From Cardinalis cardinalis (lineage: Eukaryota > Chordata > Aves > Passeriformes > Cardinalidae), in the NCBI GenBank assembly GCA_014549065.1, contig JACDOX010000120.1, positions 1,273,748-1,337,747 of the forward strand: a stretch of DNA of 64,000 nt. The letters run 5' to 3'. Numbering within the stretch: the first letter of the stretch is position 1; each line of letters starts with the position of its first letter. Shown here in pieces: positions 27,601 through 39,945 of the stretch. The notes under the pieces were generated by a model, which saw only the letters and a program-made list of their open reading frames with translations, made no database searches and had not been told where the DNA came from. Both the position numbers and the translations under genes were made by a program.

Positions 27601-29324
27601 GTTACTAAAAAATACTGAGCTAGGGATTAAATCCATTGGGGAAAAAGAGAAAAATNCATAACTAAAATAGCATTCAACAGATTAGACAAACAAATAATCA
27701 CAAACCCTTTGTCACTTANAGACACCTTCAGATATGAGATTAAACAAAGTCATGTATCCATTTTAATATTTAGTCTCAATAAAAAAAAATAGGCACAGGT
27801 TAGAAGCTAAAATCTGAAATTTGTCTACATCTGGGGTAGACAGACCCTGGCAATTAAGTAGGAGGTAATGTCTCTAAAGACAGTATGGTTTATTGTATTC
27901 TTTCCCCNTGACTGAGACTACCTGCTAGAAACAAGACACTAAATAAAATAACCTTCCAGGCTATCAGGACTGTTTCTCCAAATCACAGCTCAAGACAGCA
28001 TGAGGTGTAAAAGCCAAACAATAGTAGAAGAATAACCTCATTGCATTCCTGTCACCAGTGGTATTTTGCAGTTTAAACACTGCAACTTTTGCATTAACTT
28101 GCTTTGCAGTGATCTTTATTAGCACTGCAAATGTCTCAGGACAAGAGTTCAGAGCATCTAATAAAAAACTTGGATAATCAAATCAAGTGCTCAAAACAAT
28201 CCTAACACCAAACCAAACACAGAGATTTATTTACCAGTTACCTCAATAAGACTGGCAAGCAAGTGGCTTTTTTTCCCTCAAAGCACACAAGCTGTTTTGG
28301 TAACAAAAACCAGATTCTCTGGTTTCATATCCAATTTACAGGAAGTCTGGTGCCTACCAATATTCAGCTTTCTCAACCTTTGTTTTATACCAAATTCCTC
28401 AAATTAACCCCAGAAAGGTGAGTAGGTTTAGGCTAAACCAGCCACAGAGCATTTCAGTTCTCTTTGTCAGAGTAGCAGCATTTCCTAATCAATGCCCACC
28501 ATTAGGTAGCTACNAGAGCTTTTCAGAGCTTTTAGCATTTTCAGGCGTCATATTTTGCAATTCTTTCACTCCAGACTCAAAGTTTGAAAATGCTTAGTGA
28601 AACAAATTTAACAGTCAGTCTATTCATGCCTTAAGAACTTTGCATTATTTACTTTTCTCAAAGAAGCCATAGGGACAAATGTACTGACATAAAACTAAAA
28701 CATACACAAGCACACAGAAAGCCTGCACACAAGCCAAGTTTCTAACAGACTTACAGTAGAGTCTTCATGCATTTTGTATGTTGGTGGAATTTTAATGTTT
28801 CTTACCTGAAACCTTAACCAGATCCTGTTTTCATACTACTACAATCTTACCAATTTCATTACTTATATCATTATGCATGNTATAAGTAGCTGCTAATACC
28901 AGAATTCCATTATGCTGCAAGACAAGAATGGTCCTAAACAGCTAAGAGTNTCAGCACATTGGCTTATCATTAGCATCAACATCTCCAAAAGCATAATTAG
29001 ACCTTNCCTTTCACCCTCCTTTAGTGCTATACCTTTATAAAGGCCTTGCCAGGGACTTCACCCAGCACAGGTGCACTGTAGGGAGTGGGACAGAGGAGCC
29101 TAGTGTTTTGTCANCACAAATCACAGCTCTTTGAGGGTTAAACCAGGTGGCATTTATATAACAGCTATGGACAAACAGTGAATGAGAGGGATATGTTCTG
29201 AAAGAGGCTATGAATATATTTCTGTGTAGGATAGCTCTGGGATGTCTCATTTGTAGAGTACAGGTACCATCCTATCCTACAGCAATCTGAAAATAAATAT
29301 GCTAATAATGCTAGCCCGAGAAAA

Positions 29325-30258
29325 ACAGAATTGTTAGGGCTGGAAGGATCATGCAGTCCAAGCTCCTGGCCAAGGCACAGTCACCTGGANAAGGTGACAC
29401 AGGAATACATCTCGGTGGGGTTTGAATGTCTTCAGAGAGGGAGACCACCACCTCCCTGGGCAGCTGTTCAGTGCTTCGTCACTCTCAAGGCAAAGTAGTT
29501 ATTCCTCATGTTTAAATGGAACCTCCCTTGACCTTGCTGGCCAAACTCCTTCCAATGGACTCCNGGAGCCCATGGGCCCTCCCTGGCTGCCAGGGAACAC
29601 TGCTGGCTCATGGGCAACCTGCCACCCACCAAAACTCCCAGGTCCTTCTCAGCAGAGCTGCTCCAGCAGGTCAGACCCCAGCCTGTGCTTGGGGTTATTC
29701 CTCCCCAGCAGGACCCGACACTTGCCCTTTTTGAACCCCATTGAGTTTCTCCCTGCCCAACCCTCCCCTCTATCAAGGTCCCACTGAATGGCATCACAGC
29801 CTTCGGCTGGATCAGCCACTCCCCACAGCTCCACAGCAGCAGCAAACATTCTGAGAATGCATTCCATCCCTTCATCCAGGTTGTTGATAAGCAGGTTTAA
29901 TAAGGCTGGACTCAGAATTAATCCCTAGGGAACACCATGGACTATAGGCCTCAACTAGATTCTTCTTCACTGATGACAAACCCTCTGAGCTCAGCCATTC
30001 AGCCAGCTCTTGATGCACCTCAGGGGCCATTCATCCAACCCTCATTTCCTGAGNTCACCTACAAGGAGGTTATGTTGAGATAGAAAACATCCACTGCTCC
30101 CCACTCATCAACCCATTCTGCCATGCCATCAAGGAAGGCTCTCAGATTGGTCAAGCATGATTTCCTTGCCCTGCATCCATGCTGATGGTTATGGTGATTC
30201 CTCTTACATCTCTCTAGGGAACCTGGATGCTTTATTGCCTCTCTGAGGTGCCTGTATA
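29325..30258 (-). mobile_element. CR1 LINE fragment, antisense, with broken RT coding
   Basis: The complement of about 930 bp of CR1. The minus strand carries the 3' tip (GTTAGGGCTGGAAGGATCATG on the plus strand) and then ORF2 remnants. Around 30,060-30,260 a minus-strand frame has the CR1 reverse transcriptase signature HGCRARKSCLTNL followed by AEWVDEWGAVDVFYLN. Around 29,470-29,870 the C-terminal part is present but frameshifted. The frame shifts at least twice, so it is a dead copy. Confidence 0.9.
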
Positions 30259-30311
30259 CAAACACAGCACAGAGAATATAAAAGAAGAACTAGCAATCTC
30301 TGTGTGGTCAC

Positions 30312-30660
30312 TGAGCAATGATCTCATTGGAATTACAGGGACAATGGGATCACTCACATGACCAGAATATTGTCATGGATGGCTATGTACTTTTTAGAAT
30401 GGACAGGTCAGAGAGGCGAGGCAGTGCAGTTGCTCTTTATGTGAGAGAGCAACTAGAATGCCTCAAGCTCTACCCAGGGACAGACAAACAAGTTGAGAGC
30501 TTACGGGTGAGGATTAAGGGTCAGGCTAAAATNCATGACACTGTTGTGGGTGTTTAGTATCAGCCATCTGATCAGGAAGAGGAAGTCAACAAGACTTTAT
30601 TTTTTAAATCTCTTGCAGATGCTCCTGGTGATGCCACCCCTGTGCCTGACTGGAAGAAGA
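30312..30660 (+). mobile_element. CR1 LINE fragment, sense, endonuclease region
   Basis: The plus strand encodes part of the CR1 ORF2 endonuclease: MDGYVLFRMDRSERRGSAVA and ALYVREQLECLKLYPG (30,378-30,485), and a VRIKGQAK stretch near 30,510, followed by a broken continuation with SFKSLADAPGD-like reading. It starts about 50 bp after the end of an antisense CR1 fragment, so the two lie in opposite orientation. Whether they come from one rearranged insertion or two is unclear. Confidence 0.85.
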
Positions 30661-30671
30661 ACATGTGAGGA

Positions 30672-30708
30672 AAAGAGCAACTACACCTTTGGGATGTAGT
30701 TGCTCTTT
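30672..30708. repeat. Perfect 14-bp-stem hairpin
   Basis: The left arm AAAGAGCAACTACA (30,672-30,685) is the exact reverse complement of TGTAGTTGCTCTTT (30,695-30,708), with a 9-nt loop. The loop element CTTTGGGATG is repeated directly just after the right arm, a pattern expected from template switching during replication. Confidence 0.9.
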
Positions 30709-30715
30709 GGGATGC

Positions 30716-30736
30716 GTCTTCTGTGTTACAGAAGAC
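30716..30736. repeat. Perfect 9-bp-stem hairpin
   Basis: GTCTTCTGT and ACAGAAGAC flank a 3-nt loop (GTT). It starts 7 bp after another perfect hairpin. Confidence 0.85.
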
Positions 30737-32496
30737 ACAAAAGGAGGATAAAGCAAGGTAATTAATAAATTAGTTGGCGCTTAGATTGACCTCTACACAC
30801 TAGAAGAGGNGGAGTCAAGAAGAGGGGGAAACAACTCCAAATGAAAAAAAAATGGTACCTGACCACATATGTAGAGAATGCCACACAAGTAATTCTCTCA
30901 AGAATAGCACCCTCAGGTTTCATAGGCTTTTCTAATCCCAGTGTCTGACTTCACAACTTTATGATGTATTTTACTGGAAATATCTGTGTGAACCAGCTAT
31001 GTGACTGGAAATGAACATAATGGCAAGAGAATAAAGAGGGAACTTCAATTTTCCTCTTATGAAGTTCTANTTTTTAGACAGCCCTGTTTAATCAGTTTTT
31101 CAGCTTGACTGCATTTCATANTCACAGACATTTTTACTGGTGAGCAGAACAATATTGTGCAATAGCGTAATACCTCCATTCAGAATCTACTGTGAAACAA
31201 TGAAAGAGTTTCTAATTCAATTGTGTCTATTTCCTGCTTTTTCTCCCACCCAACTTTTTTAGTTTTACAATTAGACAATGGCCATTTATCAAATGCCAAT
31301 AAAGCACCTTTGTGAATCCATGAAGAAAGTAATATCTAAAACATCAGATCTAAATTTTTTAAGTCTTGGGAAATGGAGATGTGAAGCTGAAACACATCAA
31401 GAAGAAGATTAATTGAACCTAGTCCTCTACCACTCTCTTCCCCAGAATGTAACCTCTGAATTATTGCATAAACAGCACTTTACCACTTTGGCAGAAAGAA
31501 GCTGTTGCAATTTGTGGAGCTTAAATGCTCTGAGAACAGTTATGTGACCAAGAAAGAGATAAACCCCTTCTGGTGCAATTCCATGTAAACTGAAATGTGG
31601 TTATTAGTACTCTTAGTATTAATATCTCCGGCTCCTACAGATGTAGGCACCTTCAGGATTGGGCAACAACTCAATAAGGATTTTGAGAACNTAATTTGGG
31701 TTTAGTCACCCAAATCCCATACCAGCATCTAAGGCCTCATGTAGATCTAGGCCTTGGTCCAATACCATCTATTGCTGGGAAACAGAGCAATGTCCTTTCT
31801 TAGTAATAACAGTGAGGACAGCTATTGCAAAAGGACAATATTTTTTTATAATACACAAGATGTAAAGAAAAACAATTTTTTTTTCCAATCAGGTAAACAG
31901 AGATTAATCACAATCTTTAGATGATCAGTTGTGCATAACTTGATATTTTCTCAGGCCAACTAAAACAGAATGGAGAACTCCTCCAATGGGTTTCGCAATC
32001 AACTTAACAGAATAGTCCTTCTTCACATTAGCAAAATTCTTACAGCCTCTGTTAAAACTAGTTTGTTGTTTCTTCAATTTTGTGTGAGTCAGGAACACAA
32101 AAAATTAGTCACTAAATAACTCTCAGAAACTATTAAAAACCAAGAAAGTTCAGAGAGCAGAGCACTCATAAAACAACCAGACAGAACAAACAGGTAGAAT
32201 TATTTTTTGCATGAGATGGAAAGTTCTTAAAACTTAGCCATATAGCTTGGAGGCATTCCCTTTAAATTAATTTTTAGTGAACTGAAGTAGAGAAGAAACA
32301 GAGAAGCACCTTAATATGAAAACAAGTTGCTACCACTGTATTTACCCTATGTTTCTTTTGTTCTTTTTCAGAAGAATCCTCCAGCCTTCTCCTGTTTACC
32401 AGTATATAAGCAATTAAAAGAAGTATGGCAATTTAATGTAGGTAGAGGTCCAAAGAGACANTAAATGTTACAGCTAACCCTCTTTCTAGCTTTTAC
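30737..32496. other. Unique AT-rich non-coding DNA
   Basis: No repeat or coding signal is recognised in this stretch, which lies downstream (minus strand) of a WD40-like exon and may be its intron. Confidence 0.45.
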
Positions 32497-32614
32497 CTGA
32501 GTTCCCCAGCTTCCAAGTCCCAAATGACTAAATAACCATTTCCAGTGCATTTGAAAATGTGTTCATTAGAGCTCACACAAAACACTTTCTTTGCAGGGAT
32601 TAGTAACCTGGTAT
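32497..32614 (-). CDS. Candidate internal exon encoding a WD40 repeat
   Basis: On the minus strand a pyrimidine-rich acceptor (AAGTGTTTTTTAG) is followed by a 118-bp exon that ends at CTCAG with a GTAAAAG donor. The open frame contains CTGNGYLVIWDLEAGEL. This matches the end of a WD40 blade, where a strand of hydrophobic residues leads into (I/L)WD followed by a short turn and GE. The preceding part (KKVFCVSSNEHIFK) fits the blade's middle strands. The exon starts and ends within codons. WD40 proteins are propeller scaffolds, so no specific role follows. The parent gene is not identified, and other exons of the propeller were not located with confidence. A pseudogene fragment is possible. Confidence 0.5.
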
Positions 32615-35600
32615 CTAAAAAACACTTCAGCATTCAGCTGCATTTTGAAAATAAGTTGTGCTCATGTGCTAAAAAAAGCCCCTGCATTCTTTTACGTAAG
32701 CAGGAACACTTCAAAAATTCCGAGATGGGACATCATAAAGAGATCCTACAGANATGCCCCCTAAAACTAAATAAGCCCATCACAACATGAACCCAGAAAG
32801 CTGAAGTTCAGTGGGATGTATCCTTTTCTCTTGCTTCTGGTCTCANTGAACAGAGCATACAAAAGGTGTGGAGTTTTTTCCTATCCTCCTCTTAATGACA
32901 GAAATACTTTTCTACCAAATCTAATTAAGTACTTTTACAGATATTTATTTAGATTCCTATTATTTCTGAGAAAATTCTTTTTTTTCACTGCTTCAAAGTA
33001 ACCAATTTTCTCAAAAAGATTTGCATTTTCAAGGTAGAACTGTTCCTTGGAAATAAATAGCTTCTGTATATCCTCCTAGTTTTTTCCTCTTGAGAAATAA
33101 ATTTATTGCATGAATAGAGATAGAAAAGCACTGATTCTTTTAATGAACACCACACCACAGCTNAAAAAAAATCTATTTTTAAACATCTTAAAAAATTACT
33201 TAAGATTTTTTTTTCAAAACTCTGTGCAGTAATGCTGTCGTGAAGATCTTTCTTTCTTCAGTTTTAACAGGCTTTAGATAAAACAGAAAAAAAAAATTAA
33301 TGCTGGGTTTGTCAAATGGCATTAACTGTTCAAACAAAATCTTTCANGTAATTGTTTTTAAACAGTTGTGCTAGATGATAAACTTCATGGACTTTGCTCT
33401 GTTTCGCTTGCCCTATCCAGAACTCCCCTTCCGCAAACTATATTGTGATCTTTCTTTCTCCAATGTTAAAATGCACCTTTCATTTGGGAAAAACAAACAA
33501 ACAAACAAACAAAAAATCCAAAAAACAAAACACAAAACAAAACTAAACCAAACAAAAAAAAACCCAAACCAACAGGAAAAAAAAAAGGGGGGGGCAAGAA
33601 AAAAGCCAATAAAACAAATAATTTTTTTTCTGGAAATGTTCAACATATATACTTGTGAGCACATTCCTGATATTTGCCCCCAGGTACTTGCCAAGTCTCT
33701 TAGAGTCAAAAAGTGCCTTTTGCTCTTTCTGGAATTTGCAAATAGTAGGCATTTGTCATGTCTTATAACTCTCCACCTCCACTGAACTGTCATGCTGGAA
33801 AAGAAAACATATTAAAAGATGCATCTGTGCAAGTTAACTTTAAAACAACTTCTAAGCCCACAGTTATGAAAATGGAAAATACATTTCTCTGTAAAGAAAA
33901 ACTGCAAGTTAGCTAATCAAGCTTTAGCCTCAGGGGTTCAGGCTGGTGTCACTAAGGGCTTTTAACATTGCACACATAAAAATCAGCCTGGAAAAANAAC
34001 AGAGACTTGACCATACACCATAGTGTGACTCCTTTCCACTTTGCCCAGCTGCATGTTCAGGGTGGTACTCCCAGCTCCAGCACAGTGCAGAAATACTCCA
34101 GCCAGCTGTAAATAACTGATTCAGGCATCCAAATCATACTAGGCTCAGCAGCACAGNGCTCTGTGCTTGGCAAAATCTAATTTACACAGGTACAAAGAAG
34201 GCAGCCAAGGCCATTTAAATAGTTCCAGACCCTATCCCTTCTATCCCTGTCATCATTTATTGCCTTTTTTAAAGANACATCAGTACAACTAGGAGGTGGT
34301 TTTTTCTCCATCCATTGGAGAGTTGGAAAAAAACACTGCTGAAGTTTGGGGACAACAGCTTTTAACCCTGTTTTTCCATATCTTAAACTTGAAGCTGATT
34401 TTTCTTTTTTGGGTCAAATTGCTGAAGCAGATCCATATCTAATTTCAAAAAGAGGATGAAGGCCTTGGTTTCCTCGGCTACATCTCAGGGTTACACCACC
34501 AGCTCCAGGCTTGCTGGTGAAGATGCCTTTTATAGAAGTGCTGGCACTTCTGGGCACTTCATCCCTGGCGTCTTGACTCTGGGGAGGTAAATCAGCATCT
34601 GNAGCTGGTGAGAAAATGAGCCTGGCAAGACTCTTTCAGAGGAAGATCCTGCGCTGAACCCTGCAGAGGATGCAGGTTTCCCCCTGAATGCAGGCAGTGT
34701 GGCAGTAGGCTGTTTCACCATGGGGAAAGTAGGGGGTGGCCCACCATGACAGAAATGAGAAGCTTTAGAGAAGGAATGAAAACCGAAGATTATTGGAAGC
34801 TGGAAGATGAGTTGAGGTTGTAAAATCCAAGCACTGCTGCTGTCTTTGCAAATCCACCCAGCAAATGTGACCTTGNCACATTTTGGTTCTGACTTACCTT
34901 TCCTTTGCAATGAAACCAGATGCCCTTCCCTCACCAGACAAAGTCATTTTAAGAGAAAATAATAGGAAAAAATGGCAAAAATTTTCTTAGTTTCCCTCCC
35001 ACACCCCTCAATTTGCCATCTGACCATGTGTTTTAAATGTTTAGAAGCATGAAACAGTAAATGTCAGGAATCAAGCTTTTCACGTGTTTATACTGGAGGC
35101 AAATTCCAGCGCTTTCAAATAGCATGTCCAAATTCAGGTTGCAAGTATAAAGAACCTGACTCGTTAATTGAGGTTTTCACTTTTTTTAAAGGGCTATATG
35201 ACTACAAACACACCATTTCAGCATACATTATTTTATCAAACTGAATTAGAAAATTGTTATGATCTTAAGAGAAAAGGGACTGAGAGAGAACACTGCTGTC
35301 ACACCAATGTGGTTTAAATTTTTAAGAAATCTAATACAGTACACAACATTTCTTTATGTGGGGTTGTTATGTTTGGGATTTTTTCAACAGAGACCTGCTT
35401 CCAAGCATGTGGACTAATATATTCAAGGTACCTTTATATCTATTTGACGAAATTGAAAATATTGGCCATTGAATGAATGGCTGAGATTGGTCATGATCAA
35501 ATTGGTTTTCTTATGAAACAGGTAATATTCAAAAGCTCATTCATGTATAGCCAACATTAAAGCCAACCAACAAGGCCACTCTCAGTTGTTATGAGTTGTC

Positions 35601-37904
35601 ATCTGAAGTCACTAGGCTGATGACAGGTTAAACTAGGGTCTGTAATCTTAGTTGTGAGTACAAAACTCAAAATGGTGGCACCTGTTCCATGTCTAACTTT
35701 CCATATTTCTTATTTGCTGGCAATAGTGAAAAAGACTAATGTATCAGATCTTGCTAAAATCTGATCACAATTTGCATACATTTTAATGTGCTGCACATTT
35801 CTTGTGAATACTGCCAATTCTCATGCTATTTGCCCAAAATCTTTAGGCTAAGTTGTCTTTTGGCATCTAATATAACAACAGACATTTTACTTACCTCATT
35901 CTTTCTTATTAAATCATTCAGATTGTTTTATTATTTAAAACTGTTTCAGCATGCTTTCAAAAGGATCATTATGAACTATAAAGATATGCATTTATCAGCT
36001 TTTCATAAAGAATTGGAAGACTAATTTCAGTTTTAGGGTAAAACCCACAAGAAATAGATGACTCACAATAAACTNAGAATTATTAATACTGACTCCTAAA
36101 ATATCTGAATAGCATGAATGTAATAACTGTGTGTTAGCTGAATTGCATTCATCATGGTTTTTCAGCAAGTCACCACCGTTTAACATGCAGATAGAGGCAG
36201 AACAAGCACATAAATCTGTTTGCCTGCTGATTGAATGTTATTGCTATAAAGTTAGTGAGAAGTAATTATTTAGAGAGAGAAATCATCTTTCTATTGTGCA
36301 CATCCATTGTGCCCAGACCAAAAGGCCTTAAATTTTGTCTGGCTATTCCAGGCATCACCACAGAAATACAAATAATATCACTGCCTTCAGTTCTTTGCCT
36401 GCAAAATAGCTTTAAAAAGTTATAAACTATAACAGGGGTGAAAGTTTACTTGCAAAAATATTNTAATGCATTTATTCTTTATCTGCTATAAAAAAGTCTT
36501 ACCTGTGAGGAAGGCTGCTCCTACATTTCCGGGGGAAAAAAAATTATCCCTCACTTTGAGAACCCAAACTGCAGTACCTATCATCCACACTCTCTTGTNT
36601 TTCTGACAGAAGACAAATAAATTTCCTGTGGATTGTTTCAACCAAATCCCTTGTTTCCTAACTTTTCACTGAACTCTCAGATTGATTTNGCCCATGGCTA
36701 TCCATGCTAACAGTTTTAACCCCCCAACCTATCAAACAGAGAGCTGAGCAGCAATGTAAGGGGATGAAATGCAGAGTCACACACACACTTTCTGCCATCT
36801 CATGAGCCCACACATCAGAAATACATTGCAAACAGGTGAACGGTACCACTGCTGACATGTAAGACATGGTGTCACAGAACAGGAGAGAAGACCCACACAT
36901 TCCACACACCGTAAGGACCCTCTGCTCCTGCTTGTGGATGAAACAGGAGATAAGTTGTGTGTGCACTCTCCAAACTGAGACAATGTTATGCACTATGGCA
37001 AGCACTGCTTCCAAATCAAAGAACATTTGTTCTGTGCTCCACTCGATGTCAGAACATACAATGTTCCTTCAGTCAGCTCATTCAGCCTTAAGCAGAGGGT
37101 TTAGNGCTTAGGTCTAAGCGAGTTATTTACATGAAGGGGTAGGGTGTGGGTCAGGTTCAACAAGAGGCATTAGAATATGCAGTACAAGACTACCACAAGA
37201 TTGAACAAATCCAAACATTACCATATTTTCTGGGAAGAAAATAAACACCACCCAAGAGAAAAAAGTGGTCAGAAATCAGAGACGCGTCTGACCTGAGTTG
37301 TACATACCACAGTGCTGTTGCTCAGGTTGACATTCCCACTGAATCACTGGCCAGAACAACACTGCTGCTGGGTTCAGTCCCCGCACTTCGAACCCAACTG
37401 TTAAATACTGGAACTCAAACAATAACCTTTCTAATGCACTGAGATAGTTTCATTCCCACCCAACTTTCCTATCTGCCCTTTCACTTTATTATTTAAGTAT
37501 CTATTACCATGGGTTTGTACAGCAATTTAATCATACAAGGTCTGATCTTGTGAGGTGCTGAATACCTTCAACTAGCACCACACATCACCAGAGGAATGTT
37601 TTGTCTTTGGCTGCATTTTCAGCCTGGCTGTTTCCCCTGACTTTTCCACATAGTGGTGCTACATGATCCATGTAAAGAGTACTGTCAGTGTTCTTTGTAT
37701 GCCTGATACACAGAACTTTTAAAGGAATTAATTTAGAAAAGCAATTATTTTAAGAAGCAACGAAGCATGTTTCCAAGTTTACAAGCAGAGAGTATTTTCA
37801 CTGACCTAAAGGGAACTTGTGTGATTGATTTTGTTAATTAAAGCAGAATAAACTATGGCACATTGTTAGCACAGCAGCAAATGGATGTAATGCAGATCAA
37901 GATT
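32615..37904. other. Non-coding DNA with an A-rich low-complexity block
   Basis: No repeat family or confident exon was found. At 33,480-33,630 there is a low-complexity run with four AAAC units and long A and G tracts. A minus-strand acceptor-like TTTTCTTTTCCAG at about 33,795-33,807 leads into an open frame without a recognisable domain. Open frames at 34,530-34,934 and 36,658-37,026 also lack supporting motifs. Confidence 0.45.
33480..33630. repeat. A-rich low-complexity tract with (AAAC)n
   Basis: The tract contains four consecutive CAAA units, followed by A-rich imperfect repeats and a GGGGGGG run. The open frames across it are composition artefacts rich in K, N, Q and T. Confidence 0.8.
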
Positions 37905-39945
37905 TGCTGGGGGAGGGCACCTATCCATCCCAATCCTGCCAGTCAGATGCCAATACCTGTAATGGATGCCCAGAACAGTGTAAAGGCATTCCAGATATTC
38001 CAGCCAGTGAGTCAGCTTTATCTGGGGCCTAGCCCAGATGCTTACCCAGAAATGCACACAGTATGGAGAGCAAACAGGAGGAACCAGAGACGTGCATGGA
38101 TGATACCACTGGCATNATGGAGACATGGTGGGATGGCTTCTAACACTGAAGCATTGGAACGGGAGGTTTCAGGCTTTTTAGGAAAGACACCCTAGAGAGA
38201 TGAGGATGGCATGTGGCTCTCTGTGTCAATGATCCGCTGGAGTGTATGNAGATCTGCCTGGGGAATGATGAAGGACCAGCCCAGAGCTTGTGGGTGAAGT
38301 CTGAGGGGAAGGGAGGGCAGGGACAGTTGTTAGATTGGGGATCTGCTACAGGCCTCTCCGTTGGGAGGATGGTGTGGATGAAGTGCTCTGCAGATCGTAA
38401 GATTGTCTTCACACTCACAAGCCCTGATCCTCATGGAGAACTTCAACCACCCTGACACCTGTTGGAGGGACAACATGACAATGCACAGGCAACCCAGGAG
38501 GTTCCTTGAATGTGCCAATCACAACTTTCTTACCCAAGTGACTGAGGAGCCAACAAGGAGAGGCGCCGTGCTGGACCCTGTGCTCACCAGCAGTGAGGAA
38601 CTGGTGGGGGATGCAGTGCTCCAAGGCAGCCCTGGCCACAGTGACAATGAGACAGTGGAGCTGAAGATCCTCAGGGCAGTGAGGAGAGCACACTGACAGC
38701 TGACTGCCCTGGAAACNAGGAGTGCAGACTTTGGCCTCCTCAAGGATGTTCACAGTANAGCCCCATGGCACACAGCCTAGAGNGCAGAGGGGCCCAAGAA
38801 TGCTGGCTGAATTTCAAGGATTGTCTCCTCCAAGCTTGGAAGCACGCAAGAGCAAAATTGGGCAAGAATGCCAGGAGGCCTCCATGGATGCATGATGAAC
38901 TTGCTGAGCAAACTCAGAACNAAAAGAAGCAGCTTTCAGGGGATGGAAATGAAGGCACGTAGTCTGTGAGGAATATAGGGAAATTGTCTGGGAAGCTGGG
39001 GATAAGGTTAGTTCAGTATCTTTGCTGGTGACATGGACANTGGGATNGAGGGCACCCTTCACAAACTCATTGATGTTACCAAGCTCTGTGGTGTGGTCAA
39101 TATACTGGAGGGAAAGGAGGCCATTCAGTGTGACCTGGACAGGCTTGAGGGGTGAATCTATGCAAACCTCATGAAGTCCAGCAAGGCCAAGTGCAAGGTC
39201 CTGCACCTGGGTCATGGCAATCCCAGGCACAGATATAGGTTGGGAGGAGAAGTCACTGAAAGCAGTCCTGTGGAGAAGGCCTTGGGGATGATGGCTGATG
39301 AAAAACTCACTGTGAACCAGAAACAAGTGCTCACGGTCTGGAAAGCCAAATGTATCCTGGGCTGTAACCAAAGAAGCGTGGTCAGCAGGTCAAAGAAGTT
39401 ATCCTCACCCTCTAATCTGCTCTAGTGAGACCCCATCTGGAGTCCAGTACTGGCATCCCCAGCATAAGGAGGATATGGAATTACTGGAGCAAGTCCAAAG
39501 AAGGCCACAAGGTTGGTAAGAGGACTGGAGAAGCTCCCTAACAAAGGCGGGCTGAGAAGGTTGGGGCTGTTCAACCTGGAGAAGAAGAGAAGGTTGTGTG
39601 GAGACCTCACAGGAATCTTCCAGTATCTGAATGGGGGGCCACAGGGAAGCTGGAGAGGGACATTTTTTCAGGAGCTGTAGTGACAGGACCAGGGAGTAAT
39701 GGGTATAAATTCAAAGAGGGAAAATTTAAGTTGGATGTAAGGAANAAATTCTTCTCTGTGAAGGGAGTGAGATCCTGCACTAGGTAGTCCAGAGAGGTTA
39801 TGGATGACCAACCCTGTGGATAAGGCCTTAAACAACCTGGTCTAGTGGGAGGTGTCTCTGNCCNTGGCAGGGGAGGTGTGGAGTACATGATCTCTATGGC
39901 CCATTTCAACCCCTGACCATTCTATGAGTCCAAGATTCTGTAAGT
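37905..39945 (+). mobile_element. CR1 LINE with internal deletion, sense
   Basis: A CR1 copy of about 2 kb in sense orientation. It begins in the region before the endonuclease. The endonuclease remnant follows (38,100-38,700), with LWVKSEGKGGQG, FNHPDTCWRDN, RRFLECANHNFLTQV, EEPTRRGAVLDPVL and GHSDNETVELKILR. A linker (38,765-38,960) follows. At about 39,005 the sequence jumps to the C-terminal RT part (ADDTKL-like region near 39,060, then KCKVLHLGHGNPRHRYRLGG near 39,190), so most of the catalytic RT is missing. The 3' UTR and terminal GATTCTGTAA end at about 39,945. Frameshifts and stops occur throughout. Confidence 0.92.

Larger units (their letters stand above)
20466..29324. other. Unique AT-rich non-coding DNA
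   Basis: No gene or dispersed repeat is firmly recognised. Local features are a 38-bp tandem duplication (22,424-22,499), a trinucleotide microsatellite (24,663-24,686), G-rich runs near 21,735 and 27,383, and a 13-bp duplication (GGCAATTAGGTTG type) near 20,790. If the minus-strand exons at 16-20 kb and 32.5 kb belong to one gene, this is its intron space. Confidence 0.5.

Noticed and set aside
29422..29875. Open frames of 121 and 135 codons on opposite strands
   Set aside because: Both lie in an antisense CR1 fragment; the minus one is a frameshifted CR1 remnant and the plus one its shadow.
33375..33793. Open frames of 126-136 codons on both strands
   Set aside because: They cover an A-rich low-complexity tract, and the peptides are biased runs of K, N, Q or F.
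34530..34934. 134-codon minus-strand open frame
   Set aside because: Two other frames are open over part of the same stretch and none shows a domain or clear splice signals.
36658..37026. 122-codon minus-strand open frame
   Set aside because: Cysteine-rich but no family pattern, and an overlapping plus-strand frame is equally open.
37360..37410. tRNA-like T-arm (GGGTTCAGTCCCCGC)
   Set aside because: No matching acceptor, D-arm or anticodon stem could be placed around it.
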